From: Duganella sp. Root1480D1
GTDB lineage: Bacteria > Pseudomonadota > Gammaproteobacteria > Burkholderiales > Burkholderiaceae_D
Direction of reading: 5' to 3'
NCBI RefSeq assembly: GCF_001427305.1
Contig: NZ_LMFZ01000001.1
Coordinates: 645,257-687,606 of the forward strand
DNA length: 42,350 nucleotides
The notes under the pieces are model-generated. The model searched no databases and was not told where the DNA came from. It was given only the letters and a program-made list of their open reading frames with translations. Positions within the stretch are counted from its first letter, which is position 1. Each line of letters starts with the position of its first letter. Made by a program: the position numbers and the translations under genes. Positions 24,438 through 35,096 of the stretch are shown piece after piece.

Positions 24438-25678
24438 TAGAACTGCAACCCAGCGCGCTGCGCCACGGTATGCATATCCTTGTCCCCACGGCCCGACAGG
24501 TTCGCCAGGATGATCTTGTCCTTCGGCAGGGTCGCCGCCAGCTTGGCCGCATACGCCAGCGCATGCGAAGACTCCAGTGCAGGAATGATCCCCTCGATAT
24601 GGCAGCAATCATGGAAAGCCTGCAGCGCTTCGTCATCGGTGATCGACACATATTGCGCGCGGCCCGAATCCTTCAGGTAGGAATGCTCCGGCCCGACGCC
24701 AGGATAGTCGAGGCCCGCCGACACAGAATGCGTCTCGATGATCTGCCCGCCCTCATCCTGCAGCAAATAGGTGCGATTGCCGTGCAACACGCCCGGATAG
24801 CCAGCCGTCAGCGAAGCTGCGTGCTTGCCCGTATCTAGCCCCTCGCCTGCCGCCTCCACGCCCACCAATGCCGTCGCAGCCTGGTCAATGTAAGGATAGA
24901 AAATGCCCATCGCATTCGAACCGCCGCCGATGCAAGCCACCACATAGTCCGGCTGGCGGCCGGTCATTTCAGGCATCTGCTGCAGGCACTCCTCGCCGAT
25001 CACGGATTGGAAGTCGCGCACCATCATCGGGTACGGGTGCGGGCCCGCCACGGTGCCGATGATGTAGAAAGTGTTCTCAATATTGGTGACCCAGTCGCGC
25101 ATCGCTTCATTCAGCGCATCCTTCAGGGTCTTGGAGCCGGATTCCACCGGCACCACCGTCGCGCCCAGCAGCTTCATGCGGTACACGTTCTGGGCCTGGC
25201 GCTTGACGTCCTCGCTGCCCATGTACACCACGCATTCCAGGCCGAAGCGCGCGCAGATGGTGGCGGTGGCAACGCCGTGCTGGCCGGCGCCGGTTTCGGC
25301 GATGATGCGCGGCTTGCCCATGCGTTTGGCCAGCAAGGCCTGGCCGATCACGTTGTTGATCTTGTGCGCGCCGGTGTGGTTCAGGTCTTCGCGCTTGAAG
25401 AAAATCTGGGCGCCGCCCAACTGGCCGGACCAGCGTTTGGCGTGGTACACGGGCGATGGGCGGCCGACGAAATGCTTCAGTTCATAGCGGAACTCTTCGA
25501 GGAACAGTTCATCCTTGCTGTAGCGGTCATAGGCTTGGCGCAGCTCGGCCAGCGCATAGCTCAGGGTTTCGGCAACGAAGGAGCCGCCGTAGGGGCCGAA
25601 ATGGCCGGTGGCGTCAGGCAGGTGGTAAGACGAGGCGTGGAACAGCTGCGCTGGAGGCGCATCAACCGGGGTTTTCAT
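24437..25678 (-). CDS. trpB: Tryptophan synthase beta chain
   Basis: PLP enzyme joining indole and serine to tryptophan. 413 residues. Start [18 protein letters not shown] lysine in [17 protein letters not shown], phosphate loop GGGSNAMG, and the late [12 protein letters not shown] and DDEALQAF segments. The ATG at 25678 is chosen because it begins the normal N-terminus; it overlaps the end of trpF by 17 bases. The spacing to trpA is widened by a palindromic repeat. Confidence 0.97.
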   Translation of the reverse strand: MKTPVDAPPAQLFHASSYHLPDATGHFGPYGGSFVAETLSYALAELRQAYDRYSKDELFLEEFRYELKHFVGRPSPVYHAKRWSGQLGGAQIFFKREDLNHTGAHKINNVIGQALLAKRMGKPRIIAETGAGQHGVATATICARFGLECVVYMGSEDVKRQAQNVYRMKLLGATVVPVESGSKTLKDALNEAMRDWVTNIENTFYIIGTVAGPHPYPMMVRDFQSVIGEECLQQMPEMTGRQPDYVVACIGGGSNAMGIFYPYIDQAATALVGVEAAGEGLDTGKHAASLTAGYPGVLHGNRTYLLQDEGGQIIETHSVSAGLDYPGVGPEHSYLKDSGRAQYVSITDDEALQAFHDCCHIEGIIPALESSHALAYAAKLAATLPKDKIILANLSGRGDKDMHTVAQRAGLQF

Positions 25679-26354
25679 GGTGCGGATCTTTCTCAAGTGT
25701 GGCATCTGCCGCCCGCACGCCGCGAATGAACTCCGCGATCAGGCGAGCATCTTTGATGCCCTTGGCGCGCTCGACGCCACTGGAGACGTCAACCGCGTAA
25801 GGGCGAACGCTGGCCACTGCGCCAGTCACATTTTGCACGCTCAAGCCACCACTCAAAACGGCCCGATGCGCGAGATCTTTTGGAATTAGGGACCAATCGA
25901 AAACCTTTCCTGCGCCGCCATATGCATCCACGAAGGTATCGAGCAGGAGGCCCGAGAACAAGCCACTGGATGCGCGGCAAAGTCGCTCATATTCTAGCAG
26001 CTCAGCGCCGCTTGTGTCGGGTTTGACGCGGAATACCCGCACATAGGCGCGCCCGGCAGCACGCGCCGCCTCGGCGCATTGCCCCGCCGTTTCATCGCCG
26101 TGAAATTGCAAAAGCGATACCGGCGCCACGGCCACGGTGGCAGCCACCTGCTGCGCCGTATGATTCACGAACAGGCCGACCGGCGTGACGAACGGCGGCA
26201 GCAGCGCAATCAGTTCGGCGGCGCGCGGCGGCGTCACGTAACGCGGGCTCTTTTCGTAGAACACAAAGCCCACCGCATCGGCGCCCGCCGCCACGGCGGC
26301 CTGGACGTCTTCTTCGCGGGTCAGGCCGCAGATCTTGATGCGCGTGCGTGGCAT
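25662..26354 (-). CDS. trpF: Phosphoribosylanthranilate isomerase
   Basis: TIM-barrel isomerase of tryptophan synthesis, 230 residues. Starts [15 protein letters not shown] with the catalytic Cys of KICG, then [33 protein letters not shown] with the catalytic Asp, [10 protein letters not shown] and [15 protein letters not shown]. The ATG at 26354 is set by the conserved start; 19 upstream codons are open but unlikely. Lies 11 bases after the truA stop and overlaps trpB. Confidence 0.96.
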   Translation of the reverse strand: MPRTRIKICGLTREEDVQAAVAAGADAVGFVFYEKSPRYVTPPRAAELIALLPPFVTPVGLFVNHTAQQVAATVAVAPVSLLQFHGDETAGQCAEAARAAGRAYVRVFRVKPDTSGAELLEYERLCRASSGLFSGLLLDTFVDAYGGAGKVFDWSLIPKDLAHRAVLSGGLSVQNVTGAVASVRPYAVDVSSGVERAKGIKDARLIAEFIRGVRAADATLEKDPHHENPG

Positions 26355-26365
26355 TGCAGGTTTCC

Positions 26366-27169
26366 TCAGAAGGCTGGCAGGATGCTGGGCTCCTCTTGCG
26401 GCAAGCCCCATTTTGCGTCGTATTCTATTTTGGACAGGTACAGGCCGTCCGGCATGAAGGTCGGCGCCGCCTTGGTGCGGTCCTTCCCTGCCAGCAGCTC
26501 ACCCAGCCAGTCGGTATTCTCACGCCCCTGGCCGACATAGACCAGCGAGCCGACCAGGTTGCGCACCATATGGTGCAGGAAGGCACTGGCACGCAGCGTG
26601 AACAGGATCATGTCGCCGTGGCGCTCAATCTCGATCATCTGCATTTCCTTGACCGGCGTCCTGGCCTGGCACATGGCGGCGCGGAAGGCCGTGAAATCGT
26701 GCGTGCCGATCAGCGGCTTGACCGCCTCGCGCATGCGCTCCACGTCCAGCTTCCAATGCGTGAAGCCGGCGCGGCCCGCCAGCAGCGGCGAACGCACCTG
26801 GTGGTTGTACAGCAGGTAATGGTAAGTGCGCGAACGGGCGCTAAAACGGGAGTGGAATTCCTGCTCCGGGGTTGGCGCCTCCGGCAGGTAGCGCGCCCAG
26901 CGCACGCCGATCGATTCAGGCAGGAAGGCATTGATGCCGCGCACCCAGGCGTGTTCGGCGCGATCGAGGTCGGTGTCGAAGTGCACCACCTGGTTCAGGG
27001 CATGCACTCCGGCGTCGGTGCGGCCGGCGCAAGTGGTGCCCAGCTTGACGCAGGCAAAGCGCTCGATGGCCTCTTCCAGCTTGTTCTGCACGGTCTGGCC
27101 GTGCGGCTGGACCTGGTAGCCAAGCCAGCCGGCGCCGTTGTACTGAACCCCTAATGCAATGCGTTTCAA
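26366..27169 (-). CDS. truA: tRNA pseudouridine(38-40) synthase, TTG start
   Basis: Makes pseudouridine at positions 38-40 of tRNA anticodon arms. 267 residues. Opening KRIALGVQYNGAGWLGYQVQ, catalytic Asp in CAGRTDAGVHALNQVVHFD, and ASAFLHHMVRNLVGSLV near the end. The start must be TTG at 27169: no other in-frame start keeps the first strand. There is no Shine-Dalgarno; the bases just upstream are the T run of the fimV terminator. A TATAAT (27213-27208) between the fimV stop and that hairpin may be a promoter. First gene of truA-trpF-trpB-trpA. Confidence 0.93.
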   Translation of the reverse strand: MKRIALGVQYNGAGWLGYQVQPHGQTVQNKLEEAIERFACVKLGTTCAGRTDAGVHALNQVVHFDTDLDRAEHAWVRGINAFLPESIGVRWARYLPEAPTPEQEFHSRFSARSRTYHYLLYNHQVRSPLLAGRAGFTHWKLDVERMREAVKPLIGTHDFTAFRAAMCQARTPVKEMQMIEIERHGDMILFTLRASAFLHHMVRNLVGSLVYVGQGRENTDWLGELLAGKDRTKAAPTFMPDGLYLSKIEYDAKWGLPQEEPSILPAF

Positions 27170-27170
27170 A

Positions 27171-27209
27171 ATAAAAAATGCCCGGTCAGATTGATCTGTG
27201 ACCGGGCAT
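27171..27209 (-). terminator. Intrinsic terminator of fimV, abutting the truA start
   Basis: ATGCCCGGTCA and TGACCGGGCAT (11-bp perfect stem, 27178-27209) are followed on the minus strand by TTTTTTATTTTG. The final TTG of that run is the truA start codon, so truA expression needs read-through or a promoter inside this segment. Confidence 0.9.
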
Positions 27210-27227
27210 TATACGGCGAATCAGTGC

Positions 27228-30155
27228 TTAACCGAGTTGCGCGCGCATGGCAGAAGCACGGGAGACCTGGTCGTCGCTGCCGCCGCGGATCACTTCATCG
27301 AGCAGCTCGCGGGCGCCTTCCTTGTCGCCGATTTCCTGGTAAGCCACAGCCAGGTCCAGCTTGGTGTCCATCTCCATATGGAGGGCGGACATCTCATCCT
27401 CGTTCTTCGGTGCCTCGGCCACCTGGTTGGCGCCGCCGAGGTCGAGGTCGATGCCGGACAGGTCGAAGTCGGCAGCCGCAGGCGCCGCAGCTACCGCAGG
27501 CGCTGCTTCAACCGGCAGGTCCAGTGCGAAGTCGGTCGCCGACAGCGGTGCTTCTTCAACTGGCGCCGCCATTGGCGCGCTTGCCGCCGGCAGCGAGAAG
27601 TCCATGCTGCTCAGGTCGGCCAGCGGATCGGCTGCCGGCGCGGCCGGCTTGGATTCACTAGGCAGGTCCAGGTTGAAGTCCATGCCGATATCGGCCATGG
27701 CATCAGCCACCGGCGCAGCTTCCACCGTTTCCACCTTGGCAGCCGGCGTATCCAGGCCCAGGTCGAACGACAGGTCTTGCACTTCTTCCGCAGCAGGCAC
27801 CGGCGCCGGCGCCGCTTCTGCCACCACAGGGGCGGCAGGGGCAGGCTCGTCGAAGCTCAGGCCGCCCAGGTCGAAGTCCAGGGTGTTGCTATCGGCAGCT
27901 TTCCGGCTTGGCATGGATTCTTCGGCCAGGGACGGCAGCGCGCCTGCGTCGCGGTCCAGGTCAAAGTCCATCACGCTGGCAGCGGCGGCTGGCGCGGCGT
28001 CCTGGCTCAGGTCCAGGTCCAGGCCATCGGCAGCAGCTTTCGCTGGTGCAGCGGGCTCAGCAAACATCGCAGCGAAGTCGTTGAGCTCATTCGACTCGCT
28101 GGCTACGAAAGGGGCTGCACCGGCTGCAGCGGCGGCGGCACCAGCCATCCCAGCCTTGGCTTGTGCGGCACTGACATACAGTGGATTGTCAGGATCGATG
28201 CTGACGCCCAGCGCAGCGGCTTGCGCCCACTCGTCGCCCGCGCCCTTGGTCATCGAATACAGCTCGCTGGCCTGGGTTTCGAAGGAACGTGCATCCTTGC
28301 GGCCGGCATAGATTTCCAGCAGTTTCAGGCGCACGGGATGGCGTTCCGGATGGACGCGCAGGGCTTCCTTCAGGATTTCCTCGGCCTGGGCATCGCGGCC
28401 GTAAGCAATGTAGACATCGGCTTCCGCCACCGGATCGACTTCATTGGTGTCGAGCTGGCTGGCCGAAGGAGCGAAGTTGGAGTTGAACACGCTGTTGCTG
28501 GTATCCACGCTCTGGCCGCCGGTTTCGGCGAACAGCGAGTGTGCAGTGGTGCCAGGGTCGCCCAGCACGCTGGCCGCTTCGGTGTTCGGCAGCGACATCT
28601 CTTCGGCAGCCTTGCGGCGGCGTACCACCAGCAGTGCGGCCACGCCAAGCAGCGCAGCAACGCCGGCGCCGATCAGCTTGATGTTTTCCATGATCATGTC
28701 GACCAGGCCTGGCTCGACTTTCGCAGGCGGCGGGGTGGCCACGCTGCGCTTTGGCTTGACTGGCTTTTCCGGTGCCGGTTCGGCCGGCGCGGAAGCTTCA
28801 GGAGCTACCGGAGCTGGCGCGGCAGCCACCGGCGCGGCGGCCGGAGCGGAGGCGGCAGGCGCCGCAGCCGGAGCAGGCTCCGCCAGCTTGACGACCGGGC
28901 TGGCTGCCGGAGCCGCAGCAGCTGGCGCCGGGGCTGGCGCGGAAGCGCTGGCCTTCGCTTGCGCGCTGGCGGCGGCCTTGCTCTTCACCTCCATCAACTT
29001 CTCGAGGTTGTTGACGTTCTTTTCCAGCTCCTTCACGCGGGCGCTGGCGTCAGCCATCTGGCGATCCTTGGCGATCTTGTCTTCCACCACGCCGGTCTTG
29101 CCTGGCTTGCTGGAGGCTTCGCCGGCCTTGGACAGCTTCAGCTGGTCTTTCGACTCGGTGACCGCGGTCGGGCGTTCCTTGACCTGGGCAGTGATCTTGC
29201 CGGTCTGGCTTTGCTGGGATTCAGCTTCCTTGGACGGGGTTGCAGCAGCCACCTGGCCCGCCAGCTTGGAGCGGTAGGCGTTGAAGTCGGCGGCATGGGC
29301 CACCACCACGCCATGGGCTTCGCCCTGGCTGGTGCCCTTGACGGTGCCGGCATCCGGTACCGACAGGATGGTGCCGGACTTCAGGCGGTTCATGTTGGAA
29401 CCGTTGAACGCGTCCGGATTGGCGCGGTACAGGGCCACCAGCATCATGTCCAGCGACACGTCGGCCGGCTTCAGGCGGCCGGCGATCTTGCCCAGCGTAT
29501 CGCCTTTCTTGACGGCGTAGCTGTCGGCGCCCTCTTGCGCAGCAGCGGCGGCACGCGGCGCCGCTGGCGTTGCAGCAGGCGCAGGCGCTGCTGCACGCGA
29601 CGACGCGGCTGGTGCCGACGGTGCTGCGCTCGGCGCGGCAGGAGCCGATGCAGCAGCAGCCGGCGTCGACGTCGCCGCAGGACGCGCAGTGCGCGACGCC
29701 GCAACTTGCGCGGAGTTGGTGGTGCGCAGGTCGGCAGGATCCAGCAGGAAGGTGTACTCGCGTACCAGGCGACCATTGGTCCAGGTCAACTCCAGCAGCA
29801 TGTCAACGAAAGGCTCGTTGATCGGCTGGGACGAGGTAATACGGATAAATTGGCGTGAGCCACGGGCTTCGACCTCGAAACGCAGGCTGAGCAATGCCGA
29901 ATTGAAGTCGATATTGGCGGCGCGGAAGGCATCCGGCGAGGCCAGCTTGGCCACCAGTTCGGATGCTTCTTCAGCGGTAACGGCTGTCAATTCGATTTCG
30001 GCGCGCAGCGGCTGTCCCAGTGAGGAGAGCACAGTGAGCTTGCCAAGGCCTGCTGCGTTGACGGAAATAGGTGCAAGCACGGCACCGCTGAGCATGGCAG
30101 CGGTCAGGGTTTTCAACGCGAACGAAGCGACCTTGGAAGGTTTTTGTACAGGCAT
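27228..30155 (-). CDS. fimV: FimV/HubP-family polar peptidoglycan-binding protein
   Basis: Large inner-membrane protein that organises the cell pole and supports type IV pilus assembly and twitching. 975 residues. Signal-like start (LTAAMLSGAVLAPISVNAAG), conserved N-terminal FimV domain (LGKLTVLSSLGQPLRAEIEL), LysM about 212-262 (YAVKKGDTLGKIAGRL), a coiled-coil stretch about 365-395, one membrane helix about 489-511, then a long acidic Ala-rich cytoplasmic part with repeated LDLDL and FDLG motifs and a C-terminal FimV domain (KLDLAVAYQEIGDKEGAREL). Upstream of truA, as in Pseudomonas. Its skewed composition creates an 886-codon frame on the other strand that is not a gene. Confidence 0.94.
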   Translation of the reverse strand: MPVQKPSKVASFALKTLTAAMLSGAVLAPISVNAAGLGKLTVLSSLGQPLRAEIELTAVTAEEASELVAKLASPDAFRAANIDFNSALLSLRFEVEARGSRQFIRITSSQPINEPFVDMLLELTWTNGRLVREYTFLLDPADLRTTNSAQVAASRTARPAATSTPAAAASAPAAPSAAPSAPAASSRAAAPAPAATPAAPRAAAAAQEGADSYAVKKGDTLGKIAGRLKPADVSLDMMLVALYRANPDAFNGSNMNRLKSGTILSVPDAGTVKGTSQGEAHGVVVAHAADFNAYRSKLAGQVAAATPSKEAESQQSQTGKITAQVKERPTAVTESKDQLKLSKAGEASSKPGKTGVVEDKIAKDRQMADASARVKELEKNVNNLEKLMEVKSKAAASAQAKASASAPAPAPAAAAPAASPVVKLAEPAPAAAPAASAPAAAPVAAAPAPVAPEASAPAEPAPEKPVKPKRSVATPPPAKVEPGLVDMIMENIKLIGAGVAALLGVAALLVVRRRKAAEEMSLPNTEAASVLGDPGTTAHSLFAETGGQSVDTSNSVFNSNFAPSASQLDTNEVDPVAEADVYIAYGRDAQAEEILKEALRVHPERHPVRLKLLEIYAGRKDARSFETQASELYSMTKGAGDEWAQAAALGVSIDPDNPLYVSAAQAKAGMAGAAAAAAGAAPFVASESNELNDFAAMFAEPAAPAKAAADGLDLDLSQDAAPAAAASVMDFDLDRDAGALPSLAEESMPSRKAADSNTLDFDLGGLSFDEPAPAAPVVAEAAPAPVPAAEEVQDLSFDLGLDTPAAKVETVEAAPVADAMADIGMDFNLDLPSESKPAAPAADPLADLSSMDFSLPAASAPMAAPVEEAPLSATDFALDLPVEAAPAVAAAPAAADFDLSGIDLDLGGANQVAEAPKNEDEMSALHMEMDTKLDLAVAYQEIGDKEGARELLDEVIRGGSDDQVSRASAMRAQLG

Positions 30156-30315
30156 AGTGAGCGACGGAAAATGGTTAACGTGGAAACAAAGTTACTTTTC
30201 CAGAGGTCTCAACATAACATCATGCTTTAAAGCATGCAAGCATTCTCCCACTATTCTCCCTCTTAAGGAACTATTCTGTTTCGTTCATGCCGAAAATATT
30301 TCTTTGATCATAGAA

Positions 30316-30350
30316 AAAAGCCGGAATTTCCTTTGAAATCCGGCTTTTAG
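30316..30350 (-). terminator. Intrinsic terminator of asd
   Basis: AAGCCGGA and TCCGGCTT extend through TTTC and GAAA (one bulge) to a stem of about 12 bp with a 4-base loop; T runs lie on both sides. It is about 55 bases after the asd stop, in the gap before fimV. Confidence 0.85.
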
Positions 30351-30405
30351 AAAATACTTCTTATCTTGTTTATTATTCAGTAGGCATTAGCTGATTAATA
30401 ACAGT

Positions 30406-31533
30406 TTATTTATCCAGTACGATGCGCAGCATGCGGCGCAGCGGCTCGGCCGCGCCCCACAGCAGCTGGTCGCCCACGGTGAAGGCCGACAGGTAGTCGC
30501 CGCCCATCGACATCTTGCGCACGCGGCCGACCGGGATCGCCAGGCTGCCGGTGACGGCGGCCGGGGTCAGTTCCTTCACCGACGCTTCGCGATTGTTAGG
30601 CACGAACTTCACCCACTGGTTGTCCTTGGCGATGATGTCGTTGATCTCGTCCAGCGGCACGTCCTTGCGCAGCTTGATGGTCAGCGCCTGGCTGTGACAG
30701 CGCATGGCGCCGACGCGCACGCACAGGCCGTCGACCGGGATCGCGGAAGCGGAGAAGCCTTCGCCGCGGCCCAGGATCTTGTTGGTCTCGGCACCGCCTT
30801 TCCACTCTTCCTTCGACTGGCCGTTGCCCAGGTCCTTGTCGATCCAGGGAATCAGGTTGCCGCCCAGCGGCACGCCGAACTGCTTGGTTTCTTCCGGCGA
30901 CAGGCCGTGCTGGGTGGCCAGCACCTGCTTGTCGATTTCCAGGATGGCCGACGCCGGGTTGTCCAGCAGGTGCTTGACGGAAGCGTTGATGGTGCCGTAC
31001 TGGGTCAGCAGTTCGCGCATGTGCTGGGCGCCGCCGCCCGATGCCGCCTGGTAGGTCATGGACGTCATCCACTCCACCAGGTCCTGCTTGAACAGGCCGC
31101 CCAGGCCCATCAGCATGCAGGACACGGTGCAGTTACCGCCGATGAAGTTCTTCACGCCCTTGGACATGGCGTCCTTGATCACGTTCAGGTTGACCGGATC
31201 GAGCACGATCACGGCATCCTTGTCCATGCGCAGGGTCGACGCGGCGTCGATCCAGTAGCCATTCCAGCCGGCCGCGCGCAGCTTCGGGAATACCTCGGTG
31301 GTGTAGTCGCCGCCCTGGCAGGAGATGATGATCTCGCAGCGTTTCAGTTCGTCGATGTTGGTGGCGTCCTTCAGGGTAGTCTCGTTCTTCGCCATCTTCG
31401 GCGCAGCGCCGCCGGTGTTCGAAGTGGAGAAGAATACCGGCTCGATATGGGCAAAGTCGCCCTCTTCCTGCATGCGCTGCATCAGGACCGAACCGACCAT
31501 ACCGCGCCAACCAACCAGACCTACGAGTTTCAT
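30406..31533 (-). CDS. asd: Aspartate-semialdehyde dehydrogenase
   Basis: NADPH-dependent enzyme at the branch to lysine, methionine and threonine. 375 residues, of the gammaproteobacterial type. NADP-binding start [18 protein letters not shown], catalytic Cys135 in [10 protein letters not shown], then a substrate-binding [16 protein letters not shown] with the His. GGAA lies 8 bases before the ATG. Follows leuB in the leu-asd-fimV order. Confidence 0.97.
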   Translation of the reverse strand: MKLVGLVGWRGMVGSVLMQRMQEEGDFAHIEPVFFSTSNTGGAAPKMAKNETTLKDATNIDELKRCEIIISCQGGDYTTEVFPKLRAAGWNGYWIDAASTLRMDKDAVIVLDPVNLNVIKDAMSKGVKNFIGGNCTVSCMLMGLGGLFKQDLVEWMTSMTYQAASGGGAQHMRELLTQYGTINASVKHLLDNPASAILEIDKQVLATQHGLSPEETKQFGVPLGGNLIPWIDKDLGNGQSKEEWKGGAETNKILGRGEGFSASAIPVDGLCVRVGAMRCHSQALTIKLRKDVPLDEINDIIAKDNQWVKFVPNNREASVKELTPAAVTGSLAIPVGRVRKMSMGGDYLSAFTVGDQLLWGAAEPLRRMLRIVLDK

Positions 31534-31569
31534 TTTGCTTTCCTTTGGATGTGAGTTCTTTAACGTGCT

Positions 31570-32637
31570 TTAAAGTGCTGCGACCACTGCATCGCCCATC
31601 TGCTCGGTGCCCACCTTGGTGGTGCCCTCTTCGTAGATGTCAGGCGTGCGCAGGCCCTGGGCCAGTACCTTCTTGACAGCATGCTCGATGCGGTCGGCCT
31701 GCTCCGCGCGATTCAGCGAATAGCGCAGCATCATGGCGGCCGACAGGATCGTGGCCAGCGGGTTGGCTACGCCCTTGCCCGCGATATCGGGAGCCGAGCC
31801 GTGCGACGGTTCGTACAGGCCCTTGTTGTTGGCATCCAGCGAAGCCGATGGCAGCATGCCGATCGAGCCGGTCAGCATGGCTGCGGCGTCGGACAGGATG
31901 TCGCCGAACATATTGCCGGTGACGATCACATCGAACTTCTTCGGCGCGCGCACCAGCTGCATGGCGGCATTGTCGACGTACATATGGTCCAGCGCCACGT
32001 CCGGGTACTCCTGGTGCACGTCGGTCACGATGTCTTTCCAGAACTGGAAGGTTTCCAGCACGTTGGCCTTGTCGACGGACGTCAGGCGCTTGCCGCGCTT
32101 TTGCGCCGCCTGGAACGCCACGTGGGCGATGCGGCGGATCTCGCCTTCCGCATAGCGCATGGTATCGAAGCCTTCGCGCTGGCCCTTGAACGGCCCGTCC
32201 GGGCATTCGCGCACGCCGCGCGGCTGGCCGAAGTAGATGTCGCCGGTCAGTTCGCGCACGATCAGGATGTCCAGGCCGGACACCACTTCCGGCTTCAGCG
32301 TCGAAGCGCCGGCCAGTTCAGGGTACAGGATGGCCGGGCGCAGGTTGCCGAACAGGCCCAGGTTCTTGCGCAAGCCGAGGATGGCCTGCTCCGGGCGCAG
32401 CGGCCGATCCAGGGTGTCGTACTTCCAGTCGCCAACGGCGCCGAACAGCACGGCGTCGGCCGCCTTGGCCAGCGCCAGGGTCTCTTCCGGCAGCGGGTGG
32501 CCCTTGGCTTCATAGCCGGCGCCGCCGACCGGCGCGGTTTCCATCTCAAACTTTTCGTCGAGCGCGTTCAGGACCTTGACGGCCTGGCTGACGATTTCCG
32601 GGCCGATGCCATCGCCCGGCAGGATTGCAATTTTCAT
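31570..32637 (-). CDS. leuB: 3-isopropylmalate dehydrogenase
   Basis: NAD-dependent oxidative decarboxylase of leucine synthesis. 355 residues. Starts [22 protein letters not shown]; shows [30 protein letters not shown], the metal-binding [33 protein letters not shown], and the nucleotide-binding [18 protein letters not shown]. Shine-Dalgarno is weak. Lies 15 bases after leuD. Confidence 0.97.
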   Translation of the reverse strand: MKIAILPGDGIGPEIVSQAVKVLNALDEKFEMETAPVGGAGYEAKGHPLPEETLALAKAADAVLFGAVGDWKYDTLDRPLRPEQAILGLRKNLGLFGNLRPAILYPELAGASTLKPEVVSGLDILIVRELTGDIYFGQPRGVRECPDGPFKGQREGFDTMRYAEGEIRRIAHVAFQAAQKRGKRLTSVDKANVLETFQFWKDIVTDVHQEYPDVALDHMYVDNAAMQLVRAPKKFDVIVTGNMFGDILSDAAAMLTGSIGMLPSASLDANNKGLYEPSHGSAPDIAGKGVANPLATILSAAMMLRYSLNRAEQADRIEHAVKKVLAQGLRTPDIYEEGTTKVGTEQMGDAVVAAL

Positions 32638-32652
32638 TATTCGATCTATCTG

Positions 32653-33300
32653 TTAAATGACGTTGGCCAACCAAGGCTGGTTGGCAAGGCGGCGTTCCTC
32701 GAACGCGTGGATCTCGTCGGCATGGCGCAGGGTCAGGCCAATATCGTCGAGGCCATTCATCAGGCAGTATTTGCGGAAGGCATCGATCTCGAATGGATAG
32801 GAGACGGTGCCGCTGCTGGTGCTGACGCGCTGCTGTTCAAGGTCCACTACCAGGCGGTAACCCGGGAAGGCCTTGACTTCATTGAACAGATGATCGATCT
32901 GCGCTTCGCTAAGGACGACCGGCAGCAGGCCGTTCTTGAAGCAGTTGTTGAAGAAGATGTCCGCAAAGCTTGGCGCGAGGATGGCGCGGAAACCGTACTG
33001 GTCGAGCGCCCACGGCGCGTGTTCGCGCGAGGAGCCGCAACCGAAGTTCTTGCGGGTCAAAAGAATCGAGGCGCCCTGGTAGCGCTGCTGGTTCAGCACG
33101 AAGTCCGGATTGAGCGGACGCTTGCTGTTGTCCACGCCCGGTTCGCCGTGGTCCAGGTAGCGCCACTCGTCAAACAGGTTCGGGCCAAAGCCGGTGCGAT
33201 GGATCGACTTCAGGAATTGTTTCGGGATGATCGCGTCGGTATCGACGTTGGCGCGGTCAAGGGGTGCAACTAGACCTTCGTAGACGGTAAATTTTTCCAT
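32653..33300 (-). CDS. leuD: 3-isopropylmalate dehydratase small subunit
   Basis: Small subunit of isopropylmalate isomerase, 215 residues. N-terminal [56 protein letters not shown] and IDHLFNE. The ATG at 33300 gives the normal MEKFTVYEG start; a TTG three codons earlier is possible. An entericidin gene separates it from leuC. Confidence 0.96.
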   Translation of the reverse strand: MEKFTVYEGLVAPLDRANVDTDAIIPKQFLKSIHRTGFGPNLFDEWRYLDHGEPGVDNSKRPLNPDFVLNQQRYQGASILLTRKNFGCGSSREHAPWALDQYGFRAILAPSFADIFFNNCFKNGLLPVVLSEAQIDHLFNEVKAFPGYRLVVDLEQQRVSTSSGTVSYPFEIDAFRKYCLMNGLDDIGLTLRHADEIHAFEERRLANQPWLANVI

Positions 33301-33360
33301 GATTCTCAACGAGGTGGCAACGGCGGGCCGGCATGCTTGGCGCAGCCCGCGGTGCGGCGG

Positions 33361-33489
33361 TTATTTACTGCCCGCGCCTTCCATTTTCTGGCCGACTTTC
33401 TGGACATCCTTGCCGAAGCCCGCGACGGTATTGCAACCGGTCAGGGCGAAGGCGGTAATAGCGATGGCGATGGCGAATAGTTTTTTCAT
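33361..33489 (-). CDS. Entericidin A/B-family small lipoprotein
   Basis: A 42-residue frame: KKLFAIAIAITAFALTGC is a lipoprotein signal with lipobox ALTGC (Cys19), followed by NTVAGFGKDVQKVGQKMEG, the short amphipathic helix typical of entericidins (N-T-x-x-G-x-G-x-D-x-x-x-x-G). Entericidins are small membrane lipoproteins linked to stress-induced lysis in enterics. It sits between leuC and leuD, 23 bases after leuC and 60 bases before leuD. Likely part of the leu transcript. Confidence 0.88.
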   Translation of the reverse strand: MKKLFAIAIAITAFALTGCNTVAGFGKDVQKVGQKMEGAGSK

Positions 33490-33512
33490 GATGTGTCTCT
33501 GGCAGGTTATGG

Positions 33513-34913
33513 TTAGCGGATGGATCGAACATCCACAAAATGGCCGGCGATACCGGCTGCCGCTGCCATGGCGGGAGACACCAGGTGGGTGCGTCCGCCC
33601 TGGCCTTGACGGCCTTCGAAATTACGGTTGGAGGTCGAGGCGCAACGCTCGCCCGGATCCAGGCGGTCGGCGTTCATTGCCAAGCACATCGAACAACCCG
33701 GCTCGCGCCACTCAAAGCCGGCTGCCTTGAAGATCGCATCCAGGCCCTCACGTTCGGCCTGCTCTTTCACCAGGCCGGAACCCGGCACCACCATCGCCAG
33801 CTTGACGTTCGAAGCGCGCTGCTTGCCGCGCACCACGGCCGCGGCGGCGCGCAAGTCTTCGATGCGCGAATTGGTGCAGGAGCCGATGAATACCTTGTCG
33901 ATGCGGATGTCTTCGATGCGCGTATTCGGCGTCAGGTTCATGTAGACCAGGGCTTTTTCCATGGCGTCGCGCTTGACCGGGTCTTTTTCCTGGTCCGGAT
34001 CGGGTACGCGGCCGTCGATGGATGTCACCTGCTCGGGCGAGGTGCCCCAGGTCACTTGCGGCTGGATCTGCGCCGCGTCCAGCGTAACCACGAAGTCGAA
34101 CCTGGCGCCCGGGTCGGAATGCAGGGTGCGCCAGTAGGCCACCGCCTGTTCCCACTGCGGGCCCACCGGCGAATACGGGCGGCCCTTGACGTAGTTGATG
34201 GTGGTATCGTCGACCGCGATCATGCCGGCGCGGGCGCCCGCTTCGATCGCCATATTGCAAACGGTCATGCGGCCTTCCATCGACAGCGAGCGGATCGCCG
34301 AACCGGCGAATTCGATCGCATAGCCGGTGCCGCCTGCGGTGCCGATCTTGCCGATCACCGCCAGCACGATGTCCTTGGCGGTGACGCCGGCCGGCAGCGC
34401 GCCGTCCACCTGCACCAGCATGGCCTTGGATTTCTTGGCCAGCAGGGTCTGGGTCGCCAGCACGTGCTCTACTTCCGAGGTGCCGATGCCGTGCGCCAGC
34501 GCGCCGAATGCGCCGTGGGTCGAAGTATGCGAGTCGCCGCACACCACGGTCATGCCAGGCAAAGTCGCGCCCTGCTCCGGGCCGATCACGTGCACGATGC
34601 CCTGGCGCTTGTCGTTCATGTTGAAGTAGGTCATGCCGACCGACTTGGTGTTCTGGTCCAGGGTTTCCACCTGCAGGCGCGAGGTCGGGTCCTCGATGCC
34701 ATGCGAACGGTCGGTGGTCGGAACGTTGTGGTCGGCCACCGCCAGGTTGGCCGACAGGCGCCATGGCTGGCGCCCGGCGCTGCGCAGGCCGTCGAATGCC
34801 TGCGGGCTGGTCACTTCGTGAACCAGGTGGCGGTCGATGTACAGGAGGGCGGTGCCGTCTTCCTCAGTGCGTACTACGTGGGATTCCCAGAGTTTGTCGT
34901 AAAGCGTTTTCAT
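33513..34913 (-). CDS. leuC: 3-isopropylmalate dehydratase large subunit
   Basis: [4Fe-4S] aconitase-family subunit of leucine synthesis, 466 residues. Starts [13 protein letters not shown], with [34 protein letters not shown], and cluster ligands in [11 protein letters not shown] and GCSMCLAMN. The ATG at 34913 is the conserved start; the frame runs 18 codons further without support. First gene of the leuC-ecn-leuD-leuB-asd series. Confidence 0.97.
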   Translation of the reverse strand: MKTLYDKLWESHVVRTEEDGTALLYIDRHLVHEVTSPQAFDGLRSAGRQPWRLSANLAVADHNVPTTDRSHGIEDPTSRLQVETLDQNTKSVGMTYFNMNDKRQGIVHVIGPEQGATLPGMTVVCGDSHTSTHGAFGALAHGIGTSEVEHVLATQTLLAKKSKAMLVQVDGALPAGVTAKDIVLAVIGKIGTAGGTGYAIEFAGSAIRSLSMEGRMTVCNMAIEAGARAGMIAVDDTTINYVKGRPYSPVGPQWEQAVAYWRTLHSDPGARFDFVVTLDAAQIQPQVTWGTSPEQVTSIDGRVPDPDQEKDPVKRDAMEKALVYMNLTPNTRIEDIRIDKVFIGSCTNSRIEDLRAAAAVVRGKQRASNVKLAMVVPGSGLVKEQAEREGLDAIFKAAGFEWREPGCSMCLAMNADRLDPGERCASTSNRNFEGRQGQGGRTHLVSPAMAAAAGIAGHFVDVRSIR

Positions 34914-34941
34914 GATGCTGCCTGATAAGGTGATCCGTTTG

Positions 34942-34947
34942 ATTATG
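34942..34947 (-). promoter_or_regulatory. Candidate -10 box of leuC
   Basis: CATAAT on the minus strand, about 29 bases before the leuC ATG. The T-rich segment TTTTGC or GTTTTG at 16-17 bases upstream could serve as -35. No leader peptide with leucine codons was found. Confidence 0.4.
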
Positions 34948-35025
34948 CCATATTTTGTGCAATGCAAAACCTAGCCATTTTCCGCCTCGTGAGCAATTTC
35001 GCGTAGTTTTTGGCGTATGGCGCCG

Positions 35026-35068
35026 AATAAAAAAAGCCCGCAGCCCCTTTGTGGGAGGCTGCAGGCTT
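35026..35068 (-). terminator. Intrinsic terminator of cheA
   Basis: AAGCC-GCAGCC and GGCTGC-GGCTT form a stem of 11 pairs with one mismatch, followed on the minus strand by a T run. About 30 bases after the cheA stop. Confidence 0.85.
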
Positions 35069-35096
35069 GTGTTTTCTGTATTTTTTGGAGGAGGCT

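Noticed and set aside
27198..29858. 886-codon open frame on the plus strand
   Set aside because: Exactly antisense to fimV, whose Ala/Pro/Asp-rich codons leave the other strand free of stops; its translation is His/Gly/Arg-rich with no known domain.
31681..33273. 530-codon open frame on the plus strand
   Set aside because: Antisense to leuB and leuD, both of which carry full family motifs on the minus strand.
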